Translations under genes and position numbers: made by a program | NCBI GenBank assembly: GCA_028753945.1 | Contig: JAPNXP010000001.1 | Span: 17,412,501-17,476,500, forward strand | Origin: Hexactinellida sp. DTS-2022 | Lineage: Eukaryota; Porifera; Hexactinellida | DNA length: 64,000 nucleotides | Reading direction: 5' to 3' | Notes under the pieces: model-generated | The model's database searches: none | Seen by the model: only the letters and a program-made list of their open reading frames with translations | Told to the model about the DNA's origin: nothing | Shown: one piece after another, positions 23,116-34,176 of the stretch | Layout: the number at the start of each line of letters is the position of its first letter | How positions within the stretch are numbered: position 1 is the stretch's first letter

Positions 23116-23841
23116 TTGGTATTTAGAGGAATACAACACCTCTATAGTTACCAGTTTGCTGACTTGACACGCTTGAATAGATTCTATTTGTCCAAATTTT
23201 TTATTGATTTGACATTTCAAGATAACGCCCTATCTGGATTAGATGGATTGATGGAATTATCTACTCTGTACTTTCAAACAAATTTAGATTTGGATTCCAA
23301 AGAGACATTTCCTAGTCTAACACTATTCGATTTAAGCTTTTCTTCTGTTACTACTCTCGAACAAAGATTTTTGAGAGACAAAAAGAATTATCCAGGATAA
23401 CTGGTGATTCTGTTCCATTCCATTGTGACTGCAAAAAAGATGGCATGGGTTTGTCATGTGACTACTAATCTGGGTTGGGAAATTACTGAATAATTCCAAT
23501 TACGCTAGCTGTTCAGTCCAATCTTATCATTGTTTCAATGATACATTAATTTTACTTTTGAAAGCATTTGTGTTAACACAGCAAACAGTGCGTACTGTGA
23601 ATGTGTAGATGGATACACACTAAATGCAACCAACAACTTATGTGTGGATACTAACGAGTGAACTGGTTCCAACAACTGTGAAGACACCTGTACAAACACA
23701 GCAGGTACCTATACATTTTCCTGTATGTCTGGTTTCACGCTACAGTCAGATATGTCATCCTGTGTATCAGGAGTTAGTCAGCTGACTGCTCCTATACTCC
23801 TCGCACTCCTCTCTCTACTCTTGCAAACATCAATTCTATGA
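23116..23841 (+). pseudogene. LRR-EGF-like cell-surface protein fragment, broken
   Basis: The first segment (23116-23400) reads like leucine-rich repeats (LSGLDGLMELSTLYF, FPSLTLFDLSFSS). A Cys cluster typical of an LRR C-terminal cap follows (VPFHCDCKKDG). After a broken stretch come EGF-like modules: CECVDGYTLNATNNLC, and a calcium-binding type motif in which the Cys of DTNEC is a TGA stop (23659-23661). Then comes CEDTCTNTAGTYTFSC and a hydrophobic tail (LTAPILLALLSLLL) suggesting a membrane anchor. Several stops lie between 23400 and 23560. Some could be removed by unseen introns, but the TGA in the EGF motif argues for a pseudogene. Confidence 0.65.
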
Positions 23842-24305
23842 TTCTCGTTAGGACTAACTCTATTTATTCTTATTTATTTTCTAAACTTATTTTACTATTC
23901 TTTTCGAATTTATATCTCTTATTAATTTCAATGATTTCAATAAATCAAATCTTACTCTACTGGCTTCTATTTAATTGCAGTACGTATTACAATAGATTAA
24001 AGCAAATAAAATAAGGAAATTGTTGATTTAACTTAACTCACCGTGGATAACATTGCTAAAATTATTAACTATTTATAAAAAATATTTTCTGTACATAATG
24101 AATGAATGGCATTAAACTCTAGATGGTTTAAGATTGAAACAAACTTCCAATTTATCAATCGTTCCTTGTGGCTCGTTACCACGTGATAAATGGGTCATAA
24201 CACCCTGAAGTGATGGTGACATGGCGAAAACAGTAATTGTAATGACTGCCAATGATTGGTGATTATGGGATATCAAACAGACAGAATGGAAAGTAGAAAA
24301 TGATT

Positions 24306-24620
24306 GTATGCATGAGTTTACTCTCGACCAATTAAATTATAGTCTCACTTGGGCATTCTATTGTGCACACTTAATAATTGATTGAGACACTAAAATCAAA
24401 TTATATTAATTGAATGCTAGCTGCTAATCCATTGGGACAACCGTATTATTTAATTGGTTAATAGTTTTGTCACATTTTGTGAGGGAAGATGCGAAATTTT
24501 TCTTAGATATTATAACTTATTTCTAGATAAAGTATTCCCGATCCTCCTGCCAAATTTCAAATCTGTAGCTATCAATTCTGGACAAACAGACAAAAAAGCT
24601 TTAATATATAGAAGATTATG
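24306..24620 (+). repeat. SINE-like dispersed repeat S1, copy 1
   Basis: It shares GACCAATTAAATTATAGTCT, TTGAATGCTAGCTGCTAATCC, TTTAATTGGTTAATAGTTTT and GTCAC with 34785-35110 and, inverted, 46285-46610. It ends near GGACAAACAGACAAA; the other copies end in GACA or TTTG runs. A non-coding retroposon with a short-repeat tail is the simplest reading. No tRNA-like head was verified. Confidence 0.6.
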
Positions 24621-24692
24621 TCAAGTAAAAAGCAAAAGGAACAAGTAATCAAGCTACAAAAATATTGTATCATTTTAGCAAGACTGTTCAAT

Positions 24693-26096
24693 CTAGAAAT
24701 CGATACTTTTTCTAGCATTGCAACGTATAACTACTGCACTGGTGTCTGGTTCTCTCTTCCTCTTCATCATCAGGCATAATTTATTCTTTGAACAAGAAAA
24801 GTTGAGAACTGATAGAACTAATATGAATAAGGAACGAATACCAAGATCGTGTATGAAAATAATGAAGAATGGGTCTCTATGTTCTACTAACAGTTGGTCT
24901 TCAGGAGATAGCAAGGAAAGAGTTGAATTAAGTTTAAATGAATTTATAGTATTTGGAGAATACGGGCTATTCAGGGTTAAATAGGATGCATAATCGTTAG
25001 AATTTTTATCGTTTATATTCTTAAAAATAAATAATGAGGATAAGGTAATAGTAATTACGGCATTTAAAACAAAGTATACGATAGTGAAGAATATGAGTCG
25101 CTTCTCAATTGGCTGTATGCCTACACGTTTACCAGTTCTAACTGACCCCATTTGTATTTGGCTATGGATCCTATACACTATGAGAACAATTAGGGTTATA
25201 GTTAACCCCCCGATACTAAGTTGCGGTAAAATGCCAAATATAGCACTGTGAATCTTACTGGCAGATAAAGGGATCATTAAAGTATTTGATAGAGCATATC
25301 CTGAGAATGGAACAAATGGAGCCAATCCACCCACCACTGGATACACCACACATATAGATATCTCAGCAACAACAATTATAATTCTATTTCGCTTTCTATT
25401 TAATATATCCCGCATTGGGAAGGTTGCTAAGAATATGAGCACAAGAGCCATCACGAACCAGAGACGATTGGAAATAGAAAGTGTATTCATAAGAGCACCA
25501 ATCATATGGACCTGTATGGTTGGATCAGCATTCAGTGTTGCATAATTGATCTGTCTCCCTTCACAGTAAAAAATATTGGCGCCTAAAATGTCTGGAATAC
25601 CACCGACAATGGACTGGAGTAAATTAACGAAGACCCCAATGAAGATTGGATGATGCTGGAATCTATACTTTTTGTAAAACCTTATTATCCTATAGATAGC
25701 TAGTATGGTGACACCAGTGTTAATCACTGCTATAGCACTGAGAAGCACCCTCTTGAAGATGGTGAGAGGGAGTGGATAGTTATCATAGTTACCACATACT
25801 GTACTGCATCTCTGTTCCCTGCGGGAGAATGTATAGCCTTCTGGACACAGCACAGTAACGTTAGAAAGATTCAGCTTATCCAGCAGCATTTCGTTCTGTG
25901 AGATATTGTATTTTGGAAATGAATTAGAAAGCAATATTGGCAGAATTGGAGTGATGGTTATCATCCATCCTGGGAAAATACAGGAAAAAGCAATTATTCT
26001 CCAAATCAAAAGTTTCTTCTTATTGAACTTTCTGTTTATTCGAGTTTGCTTATTTCCATTATCAAGATTGACTGCTATTTGCGTGCTACCTTCCAT
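24693..26096 (-). CDS. Seven-transmembrane receptor-like protein 7TM-1, Frizzled-like layout without CRD
   Basis: The likely start is the ATG at 26096 (MEGSTQIAVNL), with TATATAAG 30 bp upstream; about 467 aa, one exon. An N-terminal hydrophobic segment (GWMITITPILPILL) precedes a short ectodomain with N-glycosylation sites and a Cys cluster (VLCPEGYTFSRREQRCSTVCG). Seven helices follow. The third cytosolic-side helix (PIEKRLIFFTIVYFVLN) recalls the Frizzled/Smoothened TM6 pattern, and the arrangement around TM1-TM2 (FQHHPIFIGVFVNLL) also fits class F. There is no Cys-rich Wnt-binding domain and no KTxxxW tail. Function is unknown; membrane receptor is the safe call and class F membership is a tentative inference. 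It is one of three paralogues. Confidence 0.75.
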   Translation of the reverse strand: MEGSTQIAVNLDNGNKQTRINRKFNKKKLLIWRIIAFSCIFPGWMITITPILPILLSNSFPKYNISQNEMLLDKLNLSNVTVLCPEGYTFSRREQRCSTVCGNYDNYPLPLTIFKRVLLSAIAVINTGVTILAIYRIIRFYKKYRFQHHPIFIGVFVNLLQSIVGGIPDILGANIFYCEGRQINYATLNADPTIQVHMIGALMNTLSISNRLWFVMALVLIFLATFPMRDILNRKRNRIIIVVAEISICVVYPVVGGLAPFVPFSGYALSNTLMIPLSASKIHSAIFGILPQLSIGGLTITLIVLIVYRIHSQIQMGSVRTGKRVGIQPIEKRLIFFTIVYFVLNAVITITLSSLFIFKNINDKNSNDYASYLTLNSPYSPNTINSFKLNSTLSLLSPEDQLLVEHRDPFFIIFIHDLGIRSLFILVLSVLNFSCSKNKLCLMMKRKREPDTSAVVIRCNARKSIDF

Positions 26097-26125
26097 TCCT
26101 TGCAAGAACACGATATTTTGTCTTA

Positions 26126-26133
26126 CTTATATA
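26126..26133 (-). promoter_or_regulatory. TATA box of 7TM-1
   Basis: TATATAAG on the minus strand, 30 bp before the ATG at 26096. The same octamer stands 38 bp before 7TM-3 and 47 bp before the Ser-cathepsin gene. Confidence 0.5.
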
Positions 26134-26789
26134 CTTAGATTTAAATCTCCAAGGTAAAGTGGTTATTATAAATACTATTCAAATATTATTCAATAACTTC
26201 TAATGATATTAACACTAACATTTTAATTGTACCACCGTAAGTTGAAGTGTTAATTAATTAATAGAAATAATACAATCCATCATGGTAGTGTTGAAACAAT
26301 TATGACTCAAATCTTTGGCAAGCAATTTCCTTCAACAGTTTAAGTTGCTTATTGAAAATAAGCACAGTTATCACATTAGATAACTATCCAAATCTATTTG
26401 GCAAGTCATTAAATAAAGATAATTAAGCTGAAAGAAAGAGGCATTAATCATAAATTGATTAGGTTCTGAGATCAATACTACAATTTTGTGGAGATTTGGT
26501 CTCAATAATTCGCATTAAATCGATTTTTTCTGCTTCCTGTCCAATGGTACCGAATAATATAATGTGTGATCAGCAGGTCACATGTTACAATAAATTCACA
26601 CCACAACCACTCCATCAACGACAAAGCCCCTCTTCTAAACAACGTTGCCTCAAATTAGTGTGTTGAATACATTGCAATTTTAAGGTTTCAGCGTCAACTT
26701 TCTCTTTTGTTGTGCTGTATTTTTATCTCCAATTTATTATGTATACTTGAACACATCATGCTTAATCTAATGGTACTCTCTAATTATCT

Positions 26790-27090
26790 ATAATAATAAA
26801 CCTCGATTGTTGTTTGTTAGTTTGTTTGTCCGGATTGTATTAAAGTTATGAAGGAATAGAAACCGCATAATAATTGAGATAGAGATTATTATTATATGTA
26901 AACATACTGAATACGAATTTCGCATTTACAAATTTCTAATATGAATATTCTTGTTGTTGTTTACCAAAGTAGGTAACAAATTAACCAAAATTCAAAATAA
27001 ACGTAGCAGCTAGCTTCCAACGGGTATTATAGGTAACAAGTATGCTGATTTCGATACAAATTACAAATTAATAACTTTTCCTTTCCAATC
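26790..27090 (+). repeat. Dispersed repeat R2, copy 1
   Basis: It shares TTTGTTTGTCCGGATTGTAT, ACGAATTTCGCATT, ATTTCTAAT, AGCTTCCAACGGGTATTAT with 61435-61720. No coding content. It begins with a TTTG run, like a reversed SINE tail. Confidence 0.65.
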
Positions 27091-27585
27091 ATAACTTCTC
27101 GAATCATTTAATTTGATCTTGCTTTTGTGATTAGCAATCCTTTACGAAGCAATGTGTACTTGGCCCACTAAGGTTAGGGATACGCATGTCTACAAATTTT
27201 AATTTTAAACTAACAAACAAAACAAGCTATTCGTTAAAATATTGATAGAATATTATAGAATTGCACATGCACAGTATTAAAAATTAGTATAATTATTACG
27301 ATATGCAATTTCTTACATAAATTTTCATACAAATTAGTATGTTAATTTGTAAGGGTCTTCATAATGACTTAATATAATAAGTTCCCAGGCCTTCTTGTAT
27401 GGGATCATATTGAATTCATATGTTCGGCTATTAGGCAATGTAAAAATGTCTCTTTGAAGATTGTTATTCACCAGTACCAAATAGGATGTCATTAACATTA
27501 TGAACATAATATTAACAAGACAAACAATATAATTCTTGTAAATGAGCTATCTACAAAAGTCAAAAGTTAATTAAAATAATCGCAG

Positions 27586-28968
27586 CTAAACTTCAGTTGC
27601 CACAGTTACAGAATAATTCTTTGCAAAGCTTTGTGTATTATTGATAACCTTCTTCGTACATAGTTTAGGCTTTGAGCAAGAAAAGTTAAGAACAGACAAA
27701 ACTAATATGAATAAAGAACGAATGCTGAGATCATGAACAAATATAATAAAGAACGGATTTCTAAACTGTATCAATAGTTGATCTTCTGAGGACAACAGAG
27801 ATAGAGTTTTATTCGTCCCGTTTGAGGGAATACTTGTGAAAGAATAAGGGCTATTCAATGTTAGGTAGGAAGCGTAGTCATTTGTCTTAGTACGGATGGA
27901 ATTAATAAAAATTGTTATTATAATTATCGAGAATGAAATAATCGCATTCAAAGCAAAGTATAGAACTGAGAAGAATATGAGTCGCTTCTCAATTGGTTGT
28001 ATGCCAATATGTCTTCCTGTTCTGCTCGAACCAATTTGAAGTTGACTGTGTATCCGATATACTATAAGCACAATAACAGTTAGGGTGAGGCCGCCAATTA
28101 ACTGTTGTGGTACCAAGTTGGTTATAACTTCAATTGTTCTATCGTTGGCATTGGTAGTCATGGAATACTGAAATAACCTGTACCCTGAGAAAGGAAAGAA
28201 GGGAACTAAAGCACAAATTAATGGAAAAATAAGACACACTCCGATTTCAACGAGTACTATGATAATTCTGTTCCATTTATTTCTATATATGTCTTTAAAT
28301 GGAAATGTTGCTAGGAAAATAAGCGCAAGTGCAATGACAAACCAAAGGCGGTTTGATAGAGATAAGAATCGAAGCAGAGCACCATGAATATGAAGTTGTA
28401 TGGCAGGGTTATTATTCAATCTGTTGTAAGTAATTTGTTGGCTCTCACAGAAAAAGATATTGGCACCTAAAATATCCGGTACTCCCATAATAATGGCCTG
28501 AATTAGGTTCACGAAGACTCCTATAAAAATGGGATGATGTTGGAACTTGTACTTTTTGCGATACCTTATCAGCCTATAGATAGCTAGTATGGTGACACCA
28601 GTGTTAATCACTGCTATTGCACTGAGCGACACTCTCTTGAAGATGGTGAGAGGGAGTGGATAGTTATCATAGTAACCACATACTGTACTGCATCTCTGTT
28701 CCCTGCGGGAGAATGTATAGCCTTCTGGACACAGCACAGTAACGTTAGAAAGATTCAGCTTACGTAGTAACATCTCATTCTGTGAGATATTGGATCTGGG
28801 AAAAGAATCGGCAAGAAAAAGTGGTGGGATAGGAGCAGTTGATACTATCCATCCCGGAATTATACACAATAAAGCTATTGATCTCCAAAACCAGAGTTTT
28901 CTCCTGCTGAACTTTGATGTTGTATTTACAAGATTGCTAATCGAATTCTTCCCATCCATACTATCCAT
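27586..28968 (-). CDS. Seven-transmembrane receptor-like protein 7TM-2
   Basis: Start ATG at 28968 (MDSMDGKNSISN), 460 aa, one exon, same strand as 7TM-1. It has the same plan: a hydrophobic segment (SIALLCIIPGWIVSTAP), a short glycosylated ectodomain with the Cys cluster, seven helices, and PIEKRLIFFSVLYFALN, close to the Frizzled TM6 consensus. The C-terminal tail is short (CSKPKLCTKKV). Overall similarity to 7TM-1 is strong. The 219-bp block 28573-28791 is far more alike than the rest. No stops or frame breaks. Ligand and coupling are unknown. Confidence 0.75.
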   Translation of the reverse strand: MDSMDGKNSISNLVNTTSKFSRRKLWFWRSIALLCIIPGWIVSTAPIPPLFLADSFPRSNISQNEMLLRKLNLSNVTVLCPEGYTFSRREQRCSTVCGYYDNYPLPLTIFKRVSLSAIAVINTGVTILAIYRLIRYRKKYKFQHHPIFIGVFVNLIQAIIMGVPDILGANIFFCESQQITYNRLNNNPAIQLHIHGALLRFLSLSNRLWFVIALALIFLATFPFKDIYRNKWNRIIIVLVEIGVCLIFPLICALVPFFPFSGYRLFQYSMTTNANDRTIEVITNLVPQQLIGGLTLTVIVLIVYRIHSQLQIGSSRTGRHIGIQPIEKRLIFFSVLYFALNAIISFSIIIITIFINSIRTKTNDYASYLTLNSPYSFTSIPSNGTNKTLSLLSSEDQLLIQFRNPFFIIFVHDLSIRSLFILVLSVLNFSCSKPKLCTKKVINNTQSFAKNYSVTVATEV

Positions 28969-30802
28969 AATAATAATATATATTAATTAATGACTATAAT
29001 TTCTCTTTCTTATATTGGATCGAGTCCATCGTGAATTGAAAAGTAGTCAATGGTATGTCATATAAAACTACTCAGTTATCAGGATATACTACTATAATTA
29101 ATCCTTAATGAAACACTTCCATTCTTCTGTAAATCTTCTTGGATTATTAATGGATACTCATCAAAGTGTTAATTAAAGGGTGAAGAGTTAATCAATGTTA
29201 AATTGAATACTAAGCGTTGTAATATAATTTATCATACATACTTAGTTACATTTAAAGTAGCACAATTGTCACATTAAGTAATCAATTAAAAAATGTGACA
29301 GCAACCAATCACTCAAATTTTATCAATTGAGGATCGCCAAATTAGTAGCTTAAGTTGTAATTATAACTATTAATTCCGATGAATTGATTGTTAATTAAAT
29401 CAACAATAAAATGGTTTAAAGTTAAGCAAAGCCTGGTATACAGTCAAATCAACCCTTTCCAGAGTGAACCAAGGATATATACGCATTTGTGCAGTGCATA
29501 ATGACGATTTAAACACTGCCCATGGATAATTTTTTAGCTTGCCAGTTATTATTATTTTTTAACTGCAGGCGAAATCCTCAGACTCGAGTTATATTCCTAA
29601 TTTATAAATCTAATATTTTGAATATTCTTCTATTGCAAGTATCCAAGGGCGAAATTCTAACGATAACATAATTACATAGACACTTATACCAGCCATCCGG
29701 GAATTCCTGGAGAGTGAGGCTGAATCGAACTCTGTTCAGGCCAGGGATTTACTCCATTTCTCCAGGAATTTTTGAGTGGTATACGTATCTACTGTGTTTC
29801 AACTTGATCTTACCTGATCTTGATTTTTATTTTACGAAATCATTATACTACATCGGTTTGTTTAAATACTGTAAATATCGATTCTCAATATATATAACAA
29901 TGTCTTGGGACATTTAATATTTTTCTCCTAGAAATGATTGAATTAATTACTTCCTGGCTACCAACATGTCCAAATTGTGCAGACTGGTATGTCTATTTAT
30001 GGGCTTTCGTAGTTTCAAAATATATATGCAGTTTTCTAAATCAAATTTATAAATTATCATTTTAATTGTAATTTCTTCACCTTGGTAGATAAATAGGTTG
30101 AAAAAATTGTGAAATATTGGAAAAAAATTTAACTTTCCAGATAGATACTTCATTAACAATTGTCGATGTATTTGTTTTTGCTAAAGATGAAATAACTATT
30201 TATTTAATATTAATAAAATAAATAAATAAATCGAGACTGCATAGCAGCTGGAGTTCCACCAAGACCGAAGGGCTCGTATAAATTAAATCTGAATTTGCCT
30301 ACACTTTCACTGGACGTTAACAAATAATATTTTTATGGAGGAACAAGCCTAAAGTAGAAGGCTCTCTCATTTTCCCCCATTTTGTATAATAAATAGTATA
30401 ACAAGTCATGAAATGCTCCAAAAACATTTTAATAATACAGGTAAATAAAGAATCGTTTCAAATTCGATAAGATTTTGCTGAAATTTTGCAATGATTTAGA
30501 ATTATTATTACGTACTACAAGAAAACAGATTATAACAAAGCTGACATCAGTTTCTGATACCATGTTATTAAAATACCATTTACTTAATCTTACTAATTGC
30601 TATTGTAATAAAATCAAATTATAAGGAGTAATTGTTTTATTGCATCATATTAGTGACACTGACAAGGTAATAAATCCTTTTATTATTATAATGAAGGATG
30701 TAATACAAGACATTAACTGAATCCTATTTATCTAATTGATACGAGTAGGAAATGCCATTTTAAGGTTAGGAGAAGGTTAAATTGATTCTAAGAAAAGACA
30801 TA

Positions 30803-30810
30803 TATATAAG
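30803..30810 (+). promoter_or_regulatory. TATA box of 7TM-3
   Basis: TATATAAG 38 bp before the ATG at 30848, matching the element before 7TM-1 and the Ser-cathepsin gene. Confidence 0.5.
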
Positions 30811-30847
30811 TAGATCGTAAATTTGACTAAAAGGAGTTCTTATAACA

Positions 30848-32191
30848 ATGTTCAACAGAAATAGAAGATTCACTCAGCCAAAAGGGAATAATTTACAACA
30901 AATAAAAAATAGCAAATTATCTGGAAGTTGGAAGTTAAGGAAAAGGAGTGTATTAACTTGCTTGAGTATATTGTTAATTTGGGTTATTGCATTAGTTCCT
31001 ATTGCACACAGAATATACACTCATTCTGAACGAAAATCCAATATCTCACAGAACGAAATGCTGCTGGATAAGCTGAATCTTTCTAACGTTACTGTGCTGT
31101 GTCCAGAAGGCTATACATTCTCCCGCAGGGAACAGAGATGCAGTACAGTATGTGGTTACTATGATTACTATCCACTCCCTCTTACTATTTCTAAGAGGGT
31201 GCTGCTCAGTGCTATAGCAGTGATTAACACTGGTGTCACCATACTAGCTATCTATAGGCTGATAAGGTATCGCAAAGAATACAAGTTCCAACACCATCCC
31301 ATATTTATAGGTGTATTCGTTAATTTACTTCTCTCAGTCATCATTGGGATACCTGACATCGTTGGAGCCAAAATATTCTTCTGTAATGGTGAAGAGATTG
31401 ACTATGCAACACTGAATGCTAATCCAACCATTCAGATCCATATCCATGGTGCTCTTATACAAGCTGTATCATTGTCTAATCGTCTCTGCTTTGTGATGGC
31501 CCTTGTGCTTATTTTCCTAACAAATTTTACAATGCAGGATATTTTTAGCTACAAGAGGAATAGAGTTATCTTAATACTCATTGAGAGTGTTATATGTCTA
31601 TTCTTTCCAGTGACCTGTGCAGTTATATCCTATCAGACTGGATATGTGTTCGCTCCACGTTTGATGATGCCAATAGCTCGTGATAAGCTCGTAGGATTGA
31701 TATTTGGTATCACGCCACACCTCACCATTACAGGGATAACGCTAACTTTAATCGTATTTATTTTGTATTATAACCATTGTCGAACACGAAATTCATCCAT
31801 AACCAAGAAACAAAGAGAATTGATTCCAATTGAAAAGAGGATCATGTTCTTCTCAGTACTGTACTTTGTGCTGAATATATTTATTGTGATGACTCTAGTA
31901 AGCACTTCTAGTCCCCAGGATCCCTTCTCTACAGGATCAGAAGAGAGAGAATCCCTGGTAACGTTGGAGAGTTTGTATTCCACTGATGCAACGCGTCCTA
32001 TTGCAGGAACACACAACCAAACACTCTCCCTACTGTCCACATCAGATCAGGCCCTAATACAACCAAGCAACTCCTCATGGGATATTCCTATCCAAACTTT
32101 AAGTATTAGATTGCTATTCATTGTTGTGCTATCTGCGCTAAACTGTTGCATTAAGGACAGAGTGCAACAGGATACACATAAGATCTCATAG
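30848..32191 (+). CDS. Seven-transmembrane receptor-like protein 7TM-3
   Basis: Start ATG at 30848 (MFNRNRRFTQPKG), 447 aa, one exon, opposite strand to its two paralogues. Basic N-terminus, hydrophobic segment (LSILLIWVIALVPIA), the shared NISQNEMLLDKLNLSNVTVL and Cys cluster, seven helices, and IPIEKRIMFFSVLYFVLN before TM6. The extracellular loop before TM7 is long and polar (SPQDPFSTGSEERES). The tail lacks KTxxxW. Near-identity to the paralogues is confined to 31040-31258. An AATAAA lies at 32249-32254, about 60 bp past the stop, and could serve as poly(A) signal. Confidence 0.75.
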   Translation: MFNRNRRFTQPKGNNLQQIKNSKLSGSWKLRKRSVLTCLSILLIWVIALVPIAHRIYTHSERKSNISQNEMLLDKLNLSNVTVLCPEGYTFSRREQRCSTVCGYYDYYPLPLTISKRVLLSAIAVINTGVTILAIYRLIRYRKEYKFQHHPIFIGVFVNLLLSVIIGIPDIVGAKIFFCNGEEIDYATLNANPTIQIHIHGALIQAVSLSNRLCFVMALVLIFLTNFTMQDIFSYKRNRVILILIESVICLFFPVTCAVISYQTGYVFAPRLMMPIARDKLVGLIFGITPHLTITGITLTLIVFILYYNHCRTRNSSITKKQRELIPIEKRIMFFSVLYFVLNIFIVMTLVSTSSPQDPFSTGSEERESLVTLESLYSTDATRPIAGTHNQTLSLLSTSDQALIQPSNSSWDIPIQTLSIRLLFIVVLSALNCCIKDRVQQDTHKIS

Positions 32192-33480
32192 TGGAATAAG
32201 ATGTGCATTAACCATATAACAAAGTGTTATCTTTGTGTTGTGTGCAATAAATAAAACATATTACTGAACAATATTATATGCTTTTGTGTGAATATAATAC
32301 AGTAAATTCGTAAGTACATGATCTGAACATTTAACTATCCTCATTTTTTGTCTTATATAAACACGCCCATTTAAATACTAGGAATTAATTTATAACAGCC
32401 GTAACAAGTATAAGGAAACTTATTTTCGAATTAAGATAGACAACTGAAGAAATTGATTTACAATTAAAATAATTAAATCTTAGATACTCAACTTAATTAA
32501 GCTATAGAGTATAGACTATAATCGAAACTCTTAAAATAATATATTTATGAGAGTGTAAATGTAGTGTTAATTAATCCATCCAGGCACAAAGGTAGAATAC
32601 TGACTAAAACATAATTTTATAAGAAGTGTAAAGTGAGCTAATATCTAGCATAATTTGCAACAATTAGAATTAGGAATAAAACGTACTAATGACTCATTAG
32701 CTTTCCTGATATAACCTTTGCAATTATCACTCTAATTTACCTGGAATCCAGAAACAATGGAACAAGTTTCCTTATAATATTTCAATAGTATATCATAATA
32801 TCATTACACATTTAATTCCTCGACAAATAGCATGCGATTCTATACATGTAGGTTACCAATAATTTATTTTCACATCATATTTGGATGCAGTGTTCAATAA
32901 TTATATGATTTAACACCAAAAACCAATAAATAACACTAAACATCATATAATTATATAACGAATAAATACTCTTATAGCAACTGAAATATTAAAATTAAAA
33001 TTTTTCTAGGTGCAAAGAAATTGTCATTATAATAAATTTAAAAGTATGAACTTTTCCATATTATTTAGTATCTGTTTTATATATTTCTCTCCTTAGAATT
33101 TCACAAATAGTATATGGTGTCATTAATTCTGAAATCCCGGGATTGCAAAATATGCCTGGGATTGTAAGTCCTAGGTGATAGGCGAAATTATGATGTTGAT
33201 CAATTTCTTAACTTTAATATTAATTCTGAGTACTTATCACTCATTGTTGCAATACTTATAGATGAGTATATATTTTATTTAGGGCGAAATTGTGATTTTT
33301 TGGAAGGCATAACAATTTGCGACAGAGAAAGTGTTGATCAAGTCAAATCTCCATATAAATGGTATGGAAATCAATGTAATGGACAGTGATCAAAATCGTG
33401 ATTTACACACACGACATTATATTACATTGTCTTTTTACAGAGACAATTTATCAAAAAGTGTCTCTAACACTACTCGCTAT
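32192..33480. other. AT-rich intergenic stretch, nothing recognised
   Basis: No gene, terminal repeats or tandem array was recognised beyond the poly(A) signal region of 7TM-3. Confidence 0.5.
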
Positions 33481-33507
33481 TAGGGATAGCGGTGTATACC
33501 TGCAGGA

Positions 33508-33620
33508 GACGTACTCAGAGAGTACGTCAATAAGGATCCGTGACCACTCTAATACCGGGGTTCAATGGGATAGAGGGTCACCCTCCTGATGAGTCCCTAA
33601 GATGGGACGAACCCCCACTA
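33508..33620 (+). ncRNA. Hammerhead ribozyme-like motif, decayed
   Basis: A hairpin GACGTACTC/GAGTACGTC (33508-33528) is followed by a type III hammerhead layout: stem I GAGGG-TCA-CCCTC (33573-33585), core CTGATGA (33586-33592), stem II GTCCC-TAAGAT-GGGAC (33593-33608), then GAA (33609-33611). The next base is C instead of the conserved A. Stem III (TGGG/CCCA) has two mismatches beside the core. An alternative 7-bp helix GGGGTTC/GAACCCC would hide the GAA. Probably inactive. It matches the well-formed ribozyme at 63416-63476 in architecture. Confidence 0.6.
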
Positions 33621-33629
33621 GTAACGATC

Positions 33630-33879
33630 AGGCCGAGTAGTCTACAGTTGCCAATAGTTTTGAAAATACTACATTGGTGCATTGGCCGAGTACTGTAGAG
33701 ATACTGTGGGAGGACTGACTCTCATCCCTGCCGGAATAATGTCCCTGTGGCGACGGCGAAAGCACTCCTCATAGATCGCGGAGGAGAGTTAAGGAGAGAG
33801 GAGTGTATTCGTGCTACTGTGACTAGGCCGACTAGTCTACGGTTGCCCATAGTTACGAATTCTACTACATTGGGGCATT
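33630..33879 (+). repeat. Direct repeats downstream of the ribozyme-like motif
   Basis: Two 54-55-bp direct repeats lie at 33630-33683 and 33825-33879 (AGGCCGA.TAGTCTAC, then TTGCC.ATAGTT, then CTACATTGG.GCATT). A third partial GGCCGAGTACTGTAG lies near 33685. Between them is a hairpin CACTCCTC...GAGGAGTG. Together with the ribozyme motif this looks like a non-coding retroelement with repeated parts. Confidence 0.6.
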
Positions 33880-34003
33880 CTGCAAAATTGGTTGATTCTC
33901 AAAGGGGGGTCAAGTGATCTCCATTACACACCCTAGATCGAAACTGAACACTTATCTCAAGCTAAAATGAGTGAATACCTCTTGGATTCTGAGTTCTCAG
34001 TTA

Positions 34004-34176
34004 CAGTGGTATTCGCCTAATAGCAAGTCGCATTTTGCACGAAATTTCCTTGCTAATAGGCGAACTTGCTATTAGAGGAACAAATTTAACATTAAATGCT
34101 CGCTTGGGGACAAAAATTAACTTGCTAATAGAGCAATATTGCTATTAGAGCAATTGCTATTAGGCGAACACTACTG
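34004..34176. mobile_element. 'TAGCAA' MITE, copy 2
   Basis: CAGTGGTATTCGCCTAATAG after TA at the left and CTATTAGGCGAACACTACTG at the right. Internal TTGCTATTAGAG units. Same family as 35401-35573. Confidence 0.75.

Noticed and set aside
23116-23841. A complete LRR-EGF receptor gene.
   Set aside because: Stops lie between 23400 and 23560, and TGA replaces a Cys in the EGF motif. No splice pattern I could see restores it.
33735-33815. Second hammerhead-like stretch (GGCGAAAGCACTCCTC with a matching GAGGAGTG downstream).
   Set aside because: The CUGAUGA core is CTGTGGC and stem I does not pair. Only the hairpin is real.
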